From: Sphaerisporangium corydalis
Lineage (GTDB): Bacteria; Actinomycetota; Actinomycetes; Streptosporangiales; Streptosporangiaceae
Direction: 5' to 3'
Length of the DNA stretch: 64,000 bases
Assembly: GCF_025506355.1 (NCBI RefSeq)
Contig: NZ_JANZYP010000010.1
Span: 62,001 to 126,000, forward strand
Positions 16,015 through 24,426 of the stretch are shown here, one piece after another. Below the pieces are notes generated by a model. It worked only from the letters and a program-made list of their open reading frames with translations, made no database searches and was not told where the DNA came from. A program made the translations under genes and the position numbers. The first letter of the stretch is position 1. Each line of letters opens with the position of its first letter.

Positions 16015-17901
16015 TCACACCCCGAACGCGAGCCAACCGGCATCGTCACGATAGTGGTCGGCCAGGCGCCGCCGCGCGGCCTGCCGGTCCGCCTCGCTGT
16101 CCTCGGTGTGGGCGAGATCGGTGGCGTACGCGCGCAGCAGGTCGTGCATGCCGTGCCCGGCGGCCCGCGCGGGCCCGATGAGGTGCGCGTGGGCGAGCAG
16201 GCCGAGCAGCCGGCGGGCGTCGTCCGGCGGCACGCCGATGAGGGCGGCGGCGGCGCCGGGATCGAGGTCGGGCCCGGGGTGCAGGCCGAGCAGCCGGAAC
16301 GCGCGGGCGGCGTCGGCGGGGAGCCGCCGGTAGGACCATGAGAAGACCGCACGAACCGCCGCCCTCGGATCACCGCCCGCGTCCAGCAGGTCCAGCCGCC
16401 GCCGCTGGTCGGCCAGCTCGGCGACCAGTTCCGACAGCGGGCTGGCCGGGCGCGCGCTCGCCAGCTCGGCCGCGATGCGCAGCGCCAGCGGCAGCCGGGC
16501 GCACTGCCGGGCCAGCGCGGCCGCGGCCCCGGGCTCCTGTTCCACCCGGCCGCCGACGAGGGCGCGCAGCAGCGCCGACGCGTCGGGCGCGGGCAGCAGG
16601 TCCAGGTCCAGCCTGCGGGCGCCGTGCAGGGCGACCAGGCCGGCCAGCGAGTCCCTGCTGGTCACCACGACCACGCAGGACGGCGTGCCCGGCAGCAGCG
16701 GCCGGACGTGCTCGACCGACGAGGCGTTGTCCAGGACGACCAGCATCCTGCGCCCGCTGATCTCGGTGCGGTAGCGCGCGGACCGCTCGTCGGTGTCGGC
16801 AGGGGCGTCCGGTGCCGGGACGCCGAGGGCCGCGAGGAGCCCGGCGAGCGCGTCGGCGGCCGGGACCGGCCGGCGCGGGTCGTACCCGCGCAGGTTGACG
16901 TAGAGCTGCCCGTCGGGGAAGTCGGCCCGCGCCCGGTGCGCCCACCGCACGACGAGCGCGCTCTTGCCCACCCCCGCGGTGCCGGACACCACGACGACCC
17001 CCATCACCGGCGGGCGGGCGGGCCGGCTCAACGCCGTCAGGGCGGCCAGCTCGGACTCCCTGCCGACGAAGGCCGGCACCTCGGCGGGCAGTTGCGCGGG
17101 GACCGGGCGCGCCGCGCGTGCCTCCCTCGGCCGTCTGGTCCCCGCCGACGGGCTGCCGCGCAGGATCGCCTGGTGGATCTCGCGCAGTTCCGGGCCGGGT
17201 TCGGCGCCGAGCTTGTCGACCAGATGGGCGCGGACGCCGGCGTAGGTGTCCAGCGCCTCGGCGTGCCTTCCGGCGGCGGCGAGGGCTCTGATCAGCACCC
17301 CGGCCAGCGGCTCGGCGAACGGGTAACCGGCGGCGAGCTCCCCCGCGGGTCCGATGACCTCCTCGGGGCGGCCGAGCCGCAGCTCCGCCCGTCCCCACTG
17401 CACGGCGGCGTCGAGCCGCTGCCTGCTCCACGTCTCGCGCATGCGCGCGGCCCAGGTCCCCGGCAGGTCGGCCAGCGCGGGCCCGTCCCAGAGCGCCAGC
17501 GCCTCCCGCAGCAGCTCCGACCTCTCGTCGTCCGGGAGTCTCTGGTCGTACGCGGTCATGACCAGCGCGCGGAACCTGTGCAGGTCGACCAGGTCGGGCT
17601 CCATCTCCAGCGCGTAGCCGCCGGTACGCCGGGTGAGCGCGACGGTCCGCCGGGTCAGGTCGCCGGAGGTCCGCGCCTGCTCCAGGATCCGGCGGATCCG
17701 GTTGACGTAGGTGTAGAGCACCCCGCGGGCGTCGGTCGCGGGCGCCTGGTCCCACACGCGGTCGATCAGCGTGGGCCAGGGCACCAGCCGGCCCGCGTCG
17801 ACCAGCAGGGCCGCCAGGACCGTCCGCTGCTTGGCCGATCCGAGGTCGGCCGCGTGGCCCCGCACGGTCCATTCGACCGGCCCCAGAAGCTGGAACACCA
17901 C
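16015..17901 (-). CDS. SARP-type transcriptional regulator (winged helix-BTAD-NB-ARC)
   Basis: A 628-residue AfsR/SARP-like regulator. The OmpR-like winged helix occupies residues 1-95 (FQLLGPVEWTVRG, AKQRTVLAALLVDAGRLVP), and the bacterial transcriptional activation domain follows to about 245 (RFRALV...GPALADLPG...ALDTYAGVR). From about 285 there is an NB-ARC ATPase with Walker A VSGTAGVGKSAL and Walker B-like RMLVVLDNA. Full AfsR-type proteins continue with TPR repeats to over 900 residues; here the protein stops soon after the ARC-like winged helix (HDLLRAYATDLA), so the sensor part is missing. Such proteins activate antibiotic or morphology genes. No biosynthetic cluster is adjacent, so the target is unknown. 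Confidence 0.9.
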   Translation of the reverse strand: MVFQLLGPVEWTVRGHAADLGSAKQRTVLAALLVDAGRLVPWPTLIDRVWDQAPATDARGVLYTYVNRIRRILEQARTSGDLTRRTVALTRRTGGYALEMEPDLVDLHRFRALVMTAYDQRLPDDERSELLREALALWDGPALADLPGTWAARMRETWSRQRLDAAVQWGRAELRLGRPEEVIGPAGELAAGYPFAEPLAGVLIRALAAAGRHAEALDTYAGVRAHLVDKLGAEPGPELREIHQAILRGSPSAGTRRPREARAARPVPAQLPAEVPAFVGRESELAALTALSRPARPPVMGVVVVSGTAGVGKSALVVRWAHRARADFPDGQLYVNLRGYDPRRPVPAADALAGLLAALGVPAPDAPADTDERSARYRTEISGRRMLVVLDNASSVEHVRPLLPGTPSCVVVVTSRDSLAGLVALHGARRLDLDLLPAPDASALLRALVGGRVEQEPGAAAALARQCARLPLALRIAAELASARPASPLSELVAELADQRRRLDLLDAGGDPRAAVRAVFSWSYRRLPADAARAFRLLGLHPGPDLDPGAAAALIGVPPDDARRLLGLLAHAHLIGPARAAGHGMHDLLRAYATDLAHTEDSEADRQAARRRLADHYRDDAGWLAFGV

Positions 17902-18091
17902 CCCTCCCCGATAACCACATTTATTACGACAAATGGCGATATGGCGCTTCCAAATTTAATTCAGATTTCGTCCAGGCACCTCATGGATGATCCAGGACGA
18001 GCCCCTCATCGCCTCAGCCGTCCACCCTTGACGCCCCTGACGCCCGAGCACGGCTCACGCCCCGTTTCGATGCCTCAGAAGGGCGCATTCC

Positions 18092-18559
18092 GTGCGAACA
18101 CGAAACGCCATCGCGAGCCTGTCCGTCGCCTTCGCCGCGGCGACCGCCACACTGGCGACCGCGCTCCCGGCCTACGCGGACCTGTCCGCCGTGGAGCTGC
18201 AGACCAAGACCGACCAGTACATCTTCACCGACTCGATCGGCACCTTCCTGCAGGAGCGGGCGGCGCAACCGTACGCCACCCAGATCGACTGGTCCTCCGA
18301 CGGCTGCTCCTGGGCGCCGGACAAGCCGCAGGGCTTCGACTTCCTGCCCTCCTGCCAGCGTCACGACTTCGGCTACCGCAACTACAAGCGCCAGTCCCGG
18401 TTCAACGAGGACAACCGCGGCCAGATCGACATCAACTTCAAGGACGACATGTACGACGTGTGCCGCAAGTACAGCGGCACGCAGGCGTACAAGGGCGTGA
18501 TCTGCCGGGGCATCGCCGACACCTACTACGCCACCGTCCGCAACCTCGGCGGCACCTGA
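18092..18559 (+). CDS. secreted prokaryotic phospholipase A2
   Basis: A 155-residue exported lipase. A Sec signal peptide (residues 1-30, Ala-rich core ending LPAYA-D) precedes a small mature enzyme of about 125 residues. The catalytic motif CQRHDFGYRNYK (His-Asp pair) and the upstream calcium-loop-like SSDGCSWAPD match the bacterial/fungal PLA2 family, which cleaves the sn-2 ester of phospholipids outside the cell. Four cysteines fit two disulfides. GTG at 18092 follows AAGGG. It is divergent from the SARP gene and convergent with the LigD-like gene; no function is shared in an obvious way. Confidence 0.93.
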   Translation: MRTRNAIASLSVAFAAATATLATALPAYADLSAVELQTKTDQYIFTDSIGTFLQERAAQPYATQIDWSSDGCSWAPDKPQGFDFLPSCQRHDFGYRNYKRQSRFNEDNRGQIDINFKDDMYDVCRKYSGTQAYKGVICRGIADTYYATVRNLGGT

Positions 18560-18657
18560 CCACGCCCCGGCCCGCGGGACCGCCGGGCCAACGGGCCCGG
18601 CGGTGTTCGGCGAGCTGGTACTCCCTCCCGCGTGCCGGCCGGCGGCCGTCGGGCCGG

Positions 18658-19653
18658 TCAGCCGGTGGGGACGCGCAGCCAGTACGGGGAGCGGGCGCCG
18701 GGATCGTAGGGGCTGTCGAGGCGTTTGGCGAGGACGGCGGGGAACCCCTGCTCCCTGGCCACCTTGAGCACGGCCGCGCCGTCGCCGGGGAACCACGGGG
18801 TCGTCTGCCAGTGCGGGCCGCGCAGGGCCAGATGGTCCAGGGTGCGGCGCCGGTCCTGGTAGCTCCGCCCGAGCAGGTCCCCGCTGTTCAGCCGCAGCAC
18901 GTCGAAGATCATGTAGACGGGCGCGCCGTCCATCTCGACGATCTGCCCGTCCAGGACGGTCGCCAGCCCGCCGGCCGCCTTCCCGAGCGGCTCCAACTCC
19001 GGATGGTCCCCGGCCGGCAGGACCGTGCCGTCCGCGTCGTACAGCCGCACCCGCCCGCCGCCGGTCGCCGCGAGGACCCGCTCGCCGCCGAGGTCGAACT
19101 CGAAGCCGTACGCCGCCGGGTCGCGGGGCAGGCGCTTGCGCTCCACCGGGACCATCGGCCGCAGATCGGACGCGGGCGGTAACCCGGTCGCCGGCGGCGG
19201 GTCCATCCGGTGGATCATCCAGCTCTTGCCGTCGGTCCTGAACAGCACGTACTTGCCGGAGAACCGTGAGCCGCGCATCACGACCATGACCTCGCGGTCC
19301 GACCACTTCTCGGTCTCGTAGGTGCCCCGGTCCCAGATGAGCATCAGGCCGCCGCCGTACTCGCCCTTGGCGATCTCGCCCTCGAACGTGGCGTACTCGA
19401 TGGGGTGGTCCTCGGTGTGCACGGCGAGGTGGTTGGTCTTGGGGTCCATCGGGATGCCCTTGGGGATCGCCCAGGAGGCCAGCACGCCGTCGCGTTCCAG
19501 CCGCAGGTCCCAGTGGAGCCTGCGGGCGTGGTGCTCCTGGATGACGAAGGTGTCGTCATGGCCCGTGGGGAGGGACCCTGGTTCGGGGACGGGCTCGGGG
19601 GTGCGGGCGGCGTCGCGCTTGCTGCGGTAGGCGTCCAGCTTGTCGGCCGACAT
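18658..19653 (-). CDS. LigD-type 3'-phosphoesterase domain protein with degenerate ligase domain
   Basis: A 331-residue DNA-repair-type protein. The N-terminal half is the LigD phosphoesterase domain, which trims 3' phosphates/ribonucleotides at break ends. Its metal-binding run QEHHARRLHWDLRLE (about 39-53), WAIPKG and HTEDHPIEYATFEG are intact. The C-terminal half resembles an ATP-dependent ligase adenylation domain, but the expected E-x-K-x-D-G is EFDLGG (about 185-190), so the adenylated Lys is absent. Later ligase-like pieces remain (DGQIVEMDG, FPAVLAKRLDSPY). It is therefore unlikely to ligate; it may bind nicked DNA or partner with another ligase. No Ku or primase gene is nearby. ATG at 19653 fits the usual MSADKL-type start. 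Confidence 0.85.
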   Translation of the reverse strand: MSADKLDAYRSKRDAARTPEPVPEPGSLPTGHDDTFVIQEHHARRLHWDLRLERDGVLASWAIPKGIPMDPKTNHLAVHTEDHPIEYATFEGEIAKGEYGGGLMLIWDRGTYETEKWSDREVMVVMRGSRFSGKYVLFRTDGKSWMIHRMDPPPATGLPPASDLRPMVPVERKRLPRDPAAYGFEFDLGGERVLAATGGGRVRLYDADGTVLPAGDHPELEPLGKAAGGLATVLDGQIVEMDGAPVYMIFDVLRLNSGDLLGRSYQDRRRTLDHLALRGPHWQTTPWFPGDGAAVLKVAREQGFPAVLAKRLDSPYDPGARSPYWLRVPTG

Positions 19654-19687
19654 TGCCGTTTCGTACCCGCGCTCCGGCCCTCGGCAC

Positions 19688-20110
19688 CTACGAACCGTGG
19701 TGGACCTTCTCGGGTTCGGGGTCGTTCCTGAGGCTCCGGGGTTCGTCGTACCCGATCGTCCCGGGCTCGCCGGCCGGTGTCCCCGACGGCGTCCACGCGG
19801 CGGACAGGGCGCCGCCGAGCAGGCCGAGGACCAGCCCGGCCACGAAGCCGCCCAGGTTGACGTAGAGCACCGACAGGATGGACAGCAGGACGACCACCAC
19901 GCCGAGGAAGACCCGCTGGGCCGGATACGCCCAGATCAGCGGGCCCAGGACGATCAGCGTGATCGAGATCAGGTACGTCAGCCCGGCCTGGGCGGAGTGC
20001 AGGAGCAGCGGCAGCACGTCGAGCCCGAAGGGGACGCTGAGCATCTCCACCCCGGCCAGCAGGGTGAGCAGGCCGCCCCAGAACGGCCGCGAACGCCGCC
20101 ACGACTTCAC
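19688..20110 (-). CDS. DUF6114-type integral membrane protein
   Basis: A 140-residue membrane protein with four hydrophobic helices after the conserved-looking start KSWRRSRPFWGGLLTLLAGVEML. The C-terminus is a soluble Pro/Glu-rich tail. It matches DUF6114, which in actinomycetes is commonly next to a DUF6230 gene, as here. GTG at 20110 is chosen over an upstream ATG at 20179: AAGGGAGAG lies directly in front of it and it avoids overlap with the upstream gene. Function unknown; the pair is probably cell-surface related. Confidence 0.78.
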   Translation of the reverse strand: MKSWRRSRPFWGGLLTLLAGVEMLSVPFGLDVLPLLLHSAQAGLTYLISITLIVLGPLIWAYPAQRVFLGVVVVLLSILSVLYVNLGGFVAGLVLGLLGGALSAAWTPSGTPAGEPGTIGYDEPRSLRNDPEPEKVHHGS

Positions 20111-20159
20111 GATCTCTCCCTTCGGGACGGACGCGACCCGGCCTTTCCCAGGTCCGCCT

Positions 20160-20756
20160 CTAGAAGCATTCGTGTACACCGGGCAGGACGCGCGCCAGGG
20201 AATTGGGCACGATGAGGGACTCGGCGCTGTTGGCCAGCTGGATCTGCCGGACGTCCTTGACGACGACGACGGCGGCGTACTGGCCGGCGGCGCCCGGCGT
20301 GCCGTGGACCCCGGACAGGGTGGGCAGGGTACTGGCGTCCCTGCCCACCTGGAAGTTCGTGTACATCGTGTACCCGGTGATCATCTTGGCGAAGACGACC
20401 TGGTTCTGCGCGCGCACCGGCTCGCCCAGGTCGCCGCCGGTGAGCTTGATCGTCGCGACGCCGACCGGGGTGTTGACGAGGTAGCTCTGGCAGAGGTCGA
20501 AGATCTCCGCGCGCCGGGCGGTGGTGACGTAGGCGGGGACGGTCCCGTTCGTGGTCTCCACCGGGTCGCCGAATTCGGTGACGTTCCATGCCCGGATCAC
20601 GCTGGCGGTCACCTTGAGGTCCTGCCCCGCGATCACGAACGAGGCGTTGACGGCGCCCCAGACCGTGGCGCAGCAGAGCAGCAGCGTCGCCACCGCCGTC
20701 GCCGGAAGAAAGATCAACGCGAAGCGCTTCCACCGCACGCGCCCCTGTTGACGCAT
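20160..20756 (-). CDS. DUF6230-type secreted/membrane-anchored protein
   Basis: A 198-residue protein. A basic N-terminus (RQQGRVRWKRF) leads to one transmembrane helix, ALIFLPATAVATLLLCCATVWGAV. An extracytoplasmic domain of about 165 residues follows, with repeated VxGxDLKVTAS / IKLTGGDLGEPV-type strands and two cysteines (DLCQSYLV and HECF at the extreme C-terminus). It resembles DUF6230 proteins, which precede DUF6114 genes in Streptomyces and relatives. ATG at 20756 follows GAGGAG; the ATG four codons upstream lacks a site. It is 49 bases upstream of the DUF6114 gene, so one operon. Confidence 0.78.
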   Translation of the reverse strand: MRQQGRVRWKRFALIFLPATAVATLLLCCATVWGAVNASFVIAGQDLKVTASVIRAWNVTEFGDPVETTNGTVPAYVTTARRAEIFDLCQSYLVNTPVGVATIKLTGGDLGEPVRAQNQVVFAKMITGYTMYTNFQVGRDASTLPTLSGVHGTPGAAGQYAAVVVVKDVRQIQLANSAESLIVPNSLARVLPGVHECF

Positions 20757-20981
20757 GGAACTCCTCATCTAGCCCCGCCGCCTGCCGAGTCATCACACCG
20801 TGACGAACCCCACGGCTTACGGCCGAGCATGATGATCTTCGTACTTCCCCTCAACCGGCCACGCCGGATATCGCGGTAAGTTTGCGCTGAACCACACCAG
20901 GAGCCCGCACGAGAGCCCCGGCCATGGCATCTCTTGACGTGTCACCACGAAGATGATGGCCGGACGGCCGGTGCGCGTCGC

Positions 20982-21884
20982 TCAGGCGTGGACGGGGACG
21001 GCTCCGCGCACGTTCAGCATGATCGCGTAGACGGAGGTCGTGGCGGTCATGAACAGCCAGTTGCGCTTGAGGCCGCCGAACACCAGGTTGGACGTCTTCT
21101 CCGGGAGCCGCAGCTTGCCGACCAGCGTGCCGTCGGGGGCGAAGCAGTGCACCCCGTCGTGGGTGGCGGCCCAGATCCGGCCGGTGTCGTCCAGCCTGAT
21201 CCCGTCGAAGGACCCCGCCGTGCACTCCGCGAGCACTTCGCCGCCCGACAGCGTCCCGTCGTCGCGCACGTCGAAGACCCGGAGGTGCTCGCGCCTGGTG
21301 TCGACGACGTACAGCCGCGTCTCGTCCAGGGAGAACGCCAGGCCGTTCGGCCGGGCGAAGTCGCCCGCCACGACGCGGACCTCGCCTGAGGGGTCCACGC
21401 GGTACACGTGGTCCGCGCCGATCTCGCTCTCGGCCCGGTGGCCCTCGTAGTCGCTGGTGATGCCGTAGGAGGGGTCGGTGAACCAGATGGAGCCGTCCGA
21501 CCGCACCACGACGTCGTTGGGGCTGTTGAACCGCTTGCCCTCCCACCGGTCGGCGAGCACGGTGACCGAGCCGTCGTGCTCGGTGCGGGTCACCCGGCGC
21601 CCGCCCTGCTCGCAGGAGACCAGCCGGCCCTGGGCGTCCAGGGTGTGGCCGTTGGTGTAGCCGGCCGGGGCACGGAACGGGCCGACGTGGCCGGTCATCT
21701 CGTCCCAGCGCAGCATGCGGTCGTTCGGGATGTCGCTCCAGACCAGGTACCGGCCGGCCGGCACGTACGTGGGTCCCTCGGCCCAGCGGCAGCCCTGGTA
21801 GAGCCGCTCGACCCGCTCGTCGCCGCCGACCCCGGCGAAACGCTCGTCCAGCACCTCGAACTCGGCAGGGATGTTCTCTGTCAT
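20982..21884 (-). CDS. SMP-30/gluconolactonase/LRE-family lactonase
   Basis: A 300-residue six-bladed propeller hydrolase of the SMP-30/gluconolaconase family. Family positions visible are CRWAEGPTYVPAGRYLVWSD (metal Glu), NSPNDVVVRSDGSIWFTDPSYG (metal Asn), ARPNGLAFSLDETRLYVVDT, and DGIRLDDTGRIWAATHDG (metal Asp). Such enzymes open sugar lactones using a divalent cation. ATG at 21884 gives the normal family length; an in-frame extension to 22007 is GC-rich shadow sequence. It is divergent from a secreted amine oxidase across a palindrome, and the two may share a regulator. The natural lactone is unknown. Confidence 0.88.
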   Translation of the reverse strand: MTENIPAEFEVLDERFAGVGGDERVERLYQGCRWAEGPTYVPAGRYLVWSDIPNDRMLRWDEMTGHVGPFRAPAGYTNGHTLDAQGRLVSCEQGGRRVTRTEHDGSVTVLADRWEGKRFNSPNDVVVRSDGSIWFTDPSYGITSDYEGHRAESEIGADHVYRVDPSGEVRVVAGDFARPNGLAFSLDETRLYVVDTRREHLRVFDVRDDGTLSGGEVLAECTAGSFDGIRLDDTGRIWAATHDGVHCFAPDGTLVGKLRLPEKTSNLVFGGLKRNWLFMTATTSVYAIMLNVRGAVPVHA

Positions 21885-22020
21885 ACGGCAAGCAAACCGC
21901 ACCACCGCCCCGACGACTCCTGAGGGGTCGGCGGCGTACGCCCGGCCGGGGATCTCAGCCGGTGGGGGACAGGAGCAGGGTGTCCGGACCGCAGGCGACC
22001 AGTACACGCGGTAGCAAAGC

Positions 22021-22059
22021 GTGAAATGTCATACCAAGCTATGACTTTTGGTGAAATGT
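22021..22059. promoter_or_regulatory. palindromic operator between lactonase and amine oxidase genes
   Basis: GTCATA-CCAAGC-TATGAC (22028-22045) is a perfect 6-bp dyad with a 6-base spacer. It is bracketed by the direct repeat GTGAAATGT at 22021-22029 and 22051-22059, a 30-base period of about three helical turns. It lies about 140 bases from the lactonase start and about 90 from the oxidase start. The region is AT-richer than its surroundings, as for a promoter. The regulator is unknown. Confidence 0.5.
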
Positions 22060-22132
22060 GGCTGGAACGTGCTTGTCGATCATTCGCAATAGATCACACC
22101 CACACTTGCCTCCAGAGATCTTGGAGGTGCTG

Positions 22133-23722
22133 GTGGACCACAGCAGGCGTGGGTTTCTGACAGCGGTCGGCGCGACGGGCGGCGCCGGGGCGTTACTGGC
22201 CACGATGGGCGCGCTCGGCTTGGCGCCCACCGCGGAGGCGGCGGCCCGTACGGCGTTCGACCCGCCCCGGCCGTCCGACTTCACCCTCACCGGCAGGGGC
22301 GCGAAGAAGGTCGTCGTGCTCGGCGCCGGCGTCGCGGGCCTGGCCACGGCCTACGAACTGGGCAAGGCCGGGTACGACTGCACGGTGCTCGAAGCCCTCG
22401 ACCGGGTCGGCGGGCGCAACTGGACCATCCGGGGCGGCGACCGGATCACCGAACTGAACGGCTCCACCCAGGTCGCCCGGTTCTCCGACGGCATCTACAT
22501 GAACGCCGGCCCGGCCAGGCTCGCGCAGTGGATGGTCACCATGGACTACTGCCGCGAGCTGGGCGTCCCGCTGGAGGTGTTCACCAACTCCAACGCGCAG
22601 GCGTACATCTTCAACGAGTCGGCCGGGATGACCGCGCCCGTCGCGTGGCGGACCGCCAAGGCGGACGTCTACGGCTACATCTCCGAGCTGCTCTCCACGG
22701 CGACCGACAGCGGCGCGCTCGACGCCAAGCTGACCGCCCAGGACAAGGACCGGCTCATCACCTTCCTGCGCGGCTTCGGCTCCATCGGCACCAAGGCCGC
22801 GGGCTTCGCCTACACCGGCACCGAGCACCGCGGCTACAGCGTCAACCCCGGCGCGGGCGAGCAGCCCGGCACCATCCTCGGGCCGGTGCCCTCCCTGTCG
22901 GAGGTGCTCGCCAGCGGCGTCGGCCAGCGGTTCTCCTTCGAGTTCGGCTACGAGCAGGCGATGCTCATGTTCCAGCCGGCCGGTGGCATGGACGCCATCC
23001 CCAAGGCGTTCGCCCGCGCGGTCGGCAAGGACAGGATCCGCCTCAGGTCCGTCGTCACGAAGATCACCGACCTGCCCGACGGGGTCGAGGTCGAGTACCA
23101 GGACAAGGACGGCAGGACCAGGAAGATCAAGGCGGACTTCTGTGTCGCCGCGATGCCCCCGCACATCCTGGCGAAGACCCCGCACAACCTCGGCCCCGAC
23201 GTCCAGGCCGCACTCGCGACGCCGACCGTCACCTCCTCGGGCAAGATCGGCCTGGAGTACCGGCGGCGGTGGTGGGAGACCGACGAGAACATCTACGGAG
23301 GCATCACCAACACCGACCTCGACCTGTCCGTCATGTGGTACCCCTCCTACGGGTACGGCCAGCGGCGCGGCCTGGTCATCGGCTACTACAACAACGGCGC
23401 CAACCAGGACGCGTACGCCGCCCTCAGCCACCCCGAGCGGGAGAAGCGCGCGGTCGCGCAGGGCGTGAAGATCCACGGCGCCAAGTACCGCGACGAGCTG
23501 GCCACCTCGGTGTCGGTCTCCTGGCGGCTCCAGCCGCACATCGAGGGCGCCTGGGTCGGCTGGCCGTCCCGAACCGGCGGCTACCAGCTGCTGAACAAGC
23601 CCGCCGGCCACGTCCACTTCGCCGGCGACTGGCTGTCCTACCTCATCGCCTGGCAGGCCGGCGCCCTGGAGTCCGCCCGCAAGACCGTCACCGACCTGCA
23701 CACCCGCGTCCTCACCCACTGA
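22133..23722 (+). CDS. Tat-exported flavin amine oxidase (L-amino acid/monoamine oxidase type)
   Basis: A 529-residue flavoprotein. The Tat signal begins SRRGFLTAVGA and ends in an Ala-rich TAEAAA cleavage region. The mature enzyme starts with dinucleotide-binding VVVLGAGVAGLATAYELGKAGYDCTVLEA and RVGGR, the amine oxidase hallmark. The FAD-contacting C-terminal segment is HFAGDWLSYLIAWQAGALESA. It matches secreted L-amino acid/tryptophan-monooxygenase-like oxidases that make the keto acid or amide, ammonia and H2O2 outside the cell. GTG at 22133 is chosen because GGAGG lies five bases ahead and the Tat motif follows at once. There is a rare TTA codon at 22193. Its promoter is divergent from that of the lactonase. 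Confidence 0.88.
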   Translation: MDHSRRGFLTAVGATGGAGALLATMGALGLAPTAEAAARTAFDPPRPSDFTLTGRGAKKVVVLGAGVAGLATAYELGKAGYDCTVLEALDRVGGRNWTIRGGDRITELNGSTQVARFSDGIYMNAGPARLAQWMVTMDYCRELGVPLEVFTNSNAQAYIFNESAGMTAPVAWRTAKADVYGYISELLSTATDSGALDAKLTAQDKDRLITFLRGFGSIGTKAAGFAYTGTEHRGYSVNPGAGEQPGTILGPVPSLSEVLASGVGQRFSFEFGYEQAMLMFQPAGGMDAIPKAFARAVGKDRIRLRSVVTKITDLPDGVEVEYQDKDGRTRKIKADFCVAAMPPHILAKTPHNLGPDVQAALATPTVTSSGKIGLEYRRRWWETDENIYGGITNTDLDLSVMWYPSYGYGQRRGLVIGYYNNGANQDAYAALSHPEREKRAVAQGVKIHGAKYRDELATSVSVSWRLQPHIEGAWVGWPSRTGGYQLLNKPAGHVHFAGDWLSYLIAWQAGALESARKTVTDLHTRVLTH

Positions 23723-23842
23723 TCCCGCCGCAGTCCTCCGGCCCGGCACCGGCTGCGGCCGGAGGAGACTGCCCCGGGGGACCGTGAACCGGCCGGACCG
23801 CTTTTCCGACTGTGCTCGGTGACGGGTGAACGGGAGGGCGGG

Positions 23843-24364
23843 ATGACCGACGAGCTGCTGGTGCTGAGGTGCCGGCTCGGCGAGCGTGAGGCGCTCGCCG
23901 AGCTGGTGCGAACCTGGCACGCGCCGGTCTGGACGTACGTGCGGCGCATGCTGGACGCCGAACGGGCCGACGACGTGGCCCAGGAGGTGTGGCTCGCGGT
24001 GCTCCGCGGGCTGCCACGGCTGAAGGAACCCGCCCGGTTCGCGCCCTGGCTTTTCATGATCGCGCGGCGCGCGGTGGCGAACCGGCTGCGCGAGGAGTAC
24101 CGCTTGGCCGCGACCGCGCCGGAGCCCGAGGAAGGCCCGGCCGACGCCGCCGACGCCCTGGTCGACCGCGCCGAGATGCTCGCCGGGCTGTCCGGGCTGC
24201 CGCCCGCCGAACGCGAGATCCTCGTCCTGTTCTACCTCCAGGACCTCCCGGTGGAGGACTGCGCCGAGATCTGCGCGATCCCGGTCGGAACCGTCAAATC
24301 CCGGCTGCACCGCGCCCGGCGCATGCTGCGCGACCAGCTCGTACAGAGAGGCTTCCAACCGTGA
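23843..24364 (+). CDS. ECF-type RNA polymerase sigma factor
   Basis: A 173-residue sigma-70 family factor with only regions 2 and 4. Region 2 has LVRTWHAPVWTYVRRML then ADDVAQEVWLAVLRGLPRL and RFAPWLFMIARRAVAN. Region 4 has LPPAEREILVLFYLQDLPVEDCAEICAIPVGTVKSRLHRARRMLR. No extra C-terminal domain. ATG at 23843 follows GGGAGGG. The stop overlaps a GTG (GTGA), beginning a chain of coupled frames leading to a membrane protein gene in the position of an anti-sigma factor. Target promoters unknown. Confidence 0.93.
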   Translation: MTDELLVLRCRLGEREALAELVRTWHAPVWTYVRRMLDAERADDVAQEVWLAVLRGLPRLKEPARFAPWLFMIARRAVANRLREEYRLAATAPEPEEGPADAADALVDRAEMLAGLSGLPPAEREILVLFYLQDLPVEDCAEICAIPVGTVKSRLHRARRMLRDQLVQRGFQP

Positions 24365-24407
24365 ACGACGAGCTCGTACAGAGGTTTCCGGCCGTGACCG
24401 CCGGTGG
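24338..24407 (+). repeat. 35-bp imperfect tandem duplication at the sigma factor 3' end
   Basis: CTCGTACAGAG at 24338-24348 recurs at 24373-24383, followed in both copies by GGCTTCC/GTTTCC and CCGTGA. The second unit is diverged. The duplication also copies the GTGAACGA start context (24361 and 24423), producing a short coupled frame between two genes. Confidence 0.65.
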
Positions 24408-24426
24408 AAAGGGGTCCGGGCCGTGA
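24361..24426 (+). CDS. 21-codon coupling ORF between sigma factor and membrane protein
   Basis: GTGAACGACGAG overlaps the sigma factor stop (GTGA at 24361-24364). The frame ends at TGA 24424-24426, which overlaps the next GTG (24423). It encodes 21 residues beginning MNDELVQRF. The peptide itself resembles nothing known and its start copies that of the following gene (MNDEP), so it probably arose from the 35-bp duplication. It may simply relay translating ribosomes to the downstream gene. Confidence 0.35.
   Translation: MNDELVQRFPAVTAGGKGSGP

Noticed and set aside
16624-19182. Very long open frame on the plus strand opposite the SARP gene and beyond
   Set aside because: Antisense shadow of high-GC coding DNA: Arg/Pro/Gly-rich, no domain, no ribosome site, and it covers two real genes.
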